Assembly (NCBI RefSeq): GCF_011752975.1
Contig: NZ_VWWP01000002.1
Location: forward strand, 248,001-312,000
DNA length: 64,000 nucleotides
Source of the DNA: Chryseobacterium sp. Tr-659
GTDB taxonomy: Bacteria > Bacteroidota > Bacteroidia > Flavobacteriales > Weeksellaceae
Direction of reading: 5' to 3'
A model generated the notes under the pieces. That model saw nothing but the letters and a program-made list of their open reading frames with translations. It was not told where the DNA came from and ran no database searches. Made by a program: the position numbers and the translations under genes. Positions 61,808-64,000 of the stretch are shown piece by piece. Every line of letters begins with the position of its first letter. Positions within the stretch are counted from its first letter, which is position 1.

Positions 61808-62659
61808 ATGAAGAAGATTTTTATGAGTTCGATGCTTTTGATAGGCATCAGTTTATTTGGACAGGAAGCCGGAAAGGCAGGTGAGCTGCTAAAAAATGAA
61901 GCTTCCACAACAGAGATGAGAGCTCCTAACAGCGTAAACGGGAGAAATAAAATTTTTGATCAGGCAAAATCCGGAAACAATATTCCTCAGGGAAACAGAA
62001 GCAAAAATCCGAATTACCAATGGAACAGAAATTACGGATATGCAGAAGTGTTTCTCAGAATTCCCGAGCAGGGATTTTTTACCGTTGAGGTTGGAGATCA
62101 AATGATCGCAAACGGATCCGGAAAATACCGCTTTTTCGATTTACAATCCGGAAGAATGCCAGTATCAATCTATGAAAATGGTTTCCTGATCTACAGAACC
62201 ACTTTAATGCTTAGAAATAACAACAGAGTAGTGCTTGATTTCTTCACGAATGAAGGGCTGTACCTGCTGGATTCCTATCCTGTACAAAATCAGTATGGCT
62301 TTAATGACTGGAATGATATCTGGAATAATCCTTACGGAAATCAGCCCGGAGATTGGTATAATGCAGGAAATGTAATGGATAACAATACATTCCGTCAGTT
62401 TTTTGAAATGATGAAAAGAAATGAAAGATTTGATGACGGTAAAATTGCTTTGATTAATCAACAAATGCGAAGCACCATGTTTACTTCCCAGCAGATCAGA
62501 GACCTTGTAAAGTCAATCAGTTTTGATAATAATAAACTGGCATTAGCTAAATCTATGTACAGGAACTGTGCTGATAAAAACAAATATTTTATGGTGTATG
62601 ATGCATTTGATTTCGAAAGCAGCAAGAGAGAACTGATGGAATACATTTCAAAATTATAA
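61808..62659 (+). CDS. Exported DUF4476 domain protein
   Basis: 283 residues from ATG 61808; the frame opens upstream in the lpd terminator, so 61754 is not credible. Signal peptide MKKIFMSSMLLIGISLFGQ, a low-complexity linker, an aromatic middle with NDWNDIWNNPYGNQPGDWYN, then the helical DUF4476 domain (about 195-283: FEMMKRNERFDDGKIALINQ, LVKSISFDNNKLALAKSMY). Function unknown. Confidence 0.85.
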   Translation: MKKIFMSSMLLIGISLFGQEAGKAGELLKNEASTTEMRAPNSVNGRNKIFDQAKSGNNIPQGNRSKNPNYQWNRNYGYAEVFLRIPEQGFFTVEVGDQMIANGSGKYRFFDLQSGRMPVSIYENGFLIYRTTLMLRNNNRVVLDFFTNEGLYLLDSYPVQNQYGFNDWNDIWNNPYGNQPGDWYNAGNVMDNNTFRQFFEMMKRNERFDDGKIALINQQMRSTMFTSQQIRDLVKSISFDNNKLALAKSMYRNCADKNKYFMVYDAFDFESSKRELMEYISKL

Positions 62660-62675
62660 AATTGGCTATTATTAT

Positions 62676-62742
62676 GTCTCGCTGATTTTGCAGATTGAGC
62701 AGATGCTTATGAAAAATCTGCTTAATCTGTTTGGTCTGCGAG
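62676..62742. repeat. Imperfect palindromic dispersed repeat, copy 2
   Basis: Left arm CTCGCTGATTTTGCAGATTG (from 62678) and right arm ending TTTGGTCTGCGAG (62742) pair over about 20 of 28 positions, with an 11-base centre TTATGAAAAAT. Shares CTCGCTGATTT with copy 1 at 8584-8594. Confidence 0.6.
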
Positions 62743-62789
62743 TCTATTTATTTTACGTTGCTGAAATCTTTGATTTTCCTGCCTTCTCG

Positions 62790-63236
62790 TTACATGATTT
62801 TTAGGTGATCATAAAATTTGGAATTTTTAGGAGCTATATTGAATTGTATTCCAAAAGTCATTCCCTTAAAGTATTTATCTCTGTGAATAGGAAAAGCATA
62901 TCCTGTATTGAGGAATATTGCATTAAATAGTGAAACACCTATTCGTGGTTCCAATGAATACGGATTACCAGATATTCCAACCAACAATCCGGCACGTAGA
63001 ATGTTGATATTCATCTCTGGAATAAACCTGTCTGTATCATTGAAACGGGTATAAAGTAGAGAAGGACCGACAATAATAGAGCCATCATAGCTGTCTCCAA
63101 ATCTATATTCTAATCCTGCCTGCAGAACGTTTCTTCCGGTATATCGGTAAGAAATGTTCAATGCTGTTTTTTCCAGCAGCTGAGCCTTTGAAATGACCGC
63201 AGAAAAAATAAGAGATAGAATGAAAAATTTTTTCAT
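62790..63236 (-). CDS. Hypothetical outer-membrane-like protein
   Basis: 148 residues. Signal peptide MKKFFILSLIFSAVISKAQ and alternating beta-strand pattern (ALNISYRYTGRNVLQAGLEYRFGD, SIIVGPSLLYTRF, ISGNPYSLEPRIGVSLFNAIFLNTGYAF, FGIQFNI) suggesting a small beta-barrel of about eight strands. Family not recognised. Convergent with the DUF4476 gene. Confidence 0.65.
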   Translation of the reverse strand: MKKFFILSLIFSAVISKAQLLEKTALNISYRYTGRNVLQAGLEYRFGDSYDGSIIVGPSLLYTRFNDTDRFIPEMNINILRAGLLVGISGNPYSLEPRIGVSLFNAIFLNTGYAFPIHRDKYFKGMTFGIQFNIAPKNSKFYDHLKIM

Positions 63237-63347
63237 GTTTCGTTTTTTTATTCAAATGTACATGTTTTAAAGCCTTGGTAAAAGATCAAAATGGATATTC
63301 AAAAGAATTATCATCGTATTAACTAGGTTGGCATCTTCAAATTTCCG

Positions 63348-63355
63348 TACCTTTG
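63348..63355 (+). promoter_or_regulatory. -7 box (TACCTTTG) of the CvfB-like gene
   Basis: Exact TAnnTTTG match 19 bases before ATG 63375; TTG at 63328-63330 lies 17 bp upstream of it. Confidence 0.6.
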
Positions 63356-63374
63356 TCAGCTAATTTTATCATCA

Positions 63375-64000
63375 ATGCAACTCGGAAAAACTCAGACTTT
63401 AACAATTTCAGAAAAAATTAATTCAGGATGGATCCTTACGGATGAATCCGGTGAGAAAGCTTTTCTACCCAAAATATTTATTCAGGAAGAAAAAGAAACG
63501 GGTGAAGAAGTTGAAGTTTTTGTGTATCAGGATGATGATAAATTAAAAGCTACTACAGAAATTCCATTAGCAGAAGTAGGAGAATTTGCAGTAATGAGCT
63601 GTGTACAAAGCCTCCCGAGTGGTGCCTTTATGGATTGGGGAATTATCAAAGATCTGTTCATTCCTTACAAACAGCAGAAAACAAAGATCATTGAAGGGAA
63701 AAGATATCTGGTTTATATTTATGTAGATGAGGATATGGAATTGATCACAGGGACTACAAAATTCAAAAGAAATCCGCAATATCAGGAGCTTCCATTCAAA
63801 AAAGGAGATAAAGTAGATCTGATCATGATGAATGAAAGTGAATTGGGCTGGAACGTTATCATCAATAAAGAATATATAGGATTGATCTATACTTCTGATG
63901 TTTTCAAAAAGCTATATCCTTTATCCGAAGAAAAAGGATACATTAAAGTGATCCGTGAAGATGGAAAAATAGACGTTTCTTTACAACCGGAAGGTTTTGA
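63375..64000 (+). CDS. S1 RNA-binding domain protein, CvfB/YitL-like (3' end outside window)
   Basis: The frame is open from ATG 63375 to the window end (208 codons visible of about 280). MQLGKTQTLTISEKINSGWIL and GEKAFLPKIFIQEE, then S1-like repeats: GEFAVMSCVQSLPSGAFMDWGIIKDLFIPY and GDKVDLIMMNESELGWNVIINKEYIGLIYTSDVF. CvfB proteins are RNA-binding regulators of virulence and growth in Firmicutes; role in Bacteroidota unknown. Confidence 0.88.
   Translation, partial: MQLGKTQTLTISEKINSGWILTDESGEKAFLPKIFIQEEKETGEEVEVFVYQDDDKLKATTEIPLAEVGEFAVMSCVQSLPSGAFMDWGIIKDLFIPYKQQKTKIIEGKRYLVYIYVDEDMELITGTTKFKRNPQYQELPFKKGDKVDLIMMNESELGWNVIINKEYIGLIYTSDVFKKLYPLSEEKGYIKVIREDGKIDVSLQPEGF

Overview
The window is AT-rich, dense bacterial chromosome from a Flavobacteriia member, most likely Chryseobacterium or a close relative (Weeksellaceae). 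The clues are type IX secretion cargo (C-terminal sorting domains on two proteins), GLPGLI proteins, M56/BlaR1-BlaI pairs, double-glycine leader peptides with a KLNKK..L..I.GG signature, a recQ-kdsD-tatC neighbourhood, Bacteroidota promoters of the TTTG-N19-TAnnTTTG type, and many short genes preceded by A/T-rich leaders without a Shine-Dalgarno. I see no rRNA, CRISPR array, insertion sequence or prophage. Both ends cut through genes: typA at the left, a CvfB-like S1 protein at the right.

Layout. 1-5.9 kb: typA, a GHL10-type lipoprotein, ferritin, ychF and a lipoprotein with calcium-binding-like repeats. 5.9-6.6 kb (minus): three tandem genes for short Cys-rich peptides with identical-length double-glycine leaders, divergent from an AraC regulator and an SDR enzyme (6.7-8.5 kb). 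8.7-15.9 kb: a YbdL-like aminotransferase, a DUF2867 protein, a secreted PKD/T9SS protein and a LytS/LytTR two-component pair whose genes overlap. 16-24.9 kb: topoisomerase IV B, a small membrane protein, topoisomerase IV A, a rhomboid protease, a T9SS protein with 13 Ycf48/BNR-like repeats and a membrane-anchored AraC regulator. 25-29 kb: two short-chain dehydrogenase-type enzymes and two secreted surface proteins. 29.6-33 kb (minus): DUF4180, then the run tsaC/sua5-CPBP-yaaA-prmC. 33.1-33.4 kb: three initiator tRNA genes on an exact 111-bp period.

33.5-37.6 kb: a lipoprotein, an ATGA-chained cluster (alpha/beta hydrolase, ECF sigma factor, membrane protein), an Ada-like zinc domain beside a PF09859-type dioxygenase (probable alkylation-damage pair) and a GNAT acetyltransferase. 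37.6-38 kb: a gene-free stretch with strong nested hairpins that may encode a small RNA. 38.9-43.3 kb: BlaI and M56 sensor protease followed by two GLPGLI proteins. 43.3-53.6 kb: serine hydrolase, transaldolase-like aldolase, YdeI-like, TPR, PepE, PBP4, a histidine kinase and two metallopeptidases (M61, M1). 53.7-64 kb: tatC, hypothetical, kdsD, recQ, glycosyltransferase, hypothetical, lpd, a DUF4476 protein, an outer-membrane-like protein and the CvfB-like gene.

Most of the window is housekeeping. The parts that look least explained are the three Cys-rich GG peptides (a shared C-x6-C-x4-C module, duplicated in the largest), the structured non-coding stretch at 37.8-37.93 kb, short dispersed repeats (an imperfect palindrome at 8.6 and 62.7 kb; a TTTAAACCTTGAA-type repeat at 3.5, 32.36 and, inside the prmC reading frame, 30.5 kb), the Ada domain lacking its usual methyl-acceptor cysteine, and a RecQ lacking most zinc-site cysteines. 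All calls are from reading the sequence; no database search was run.
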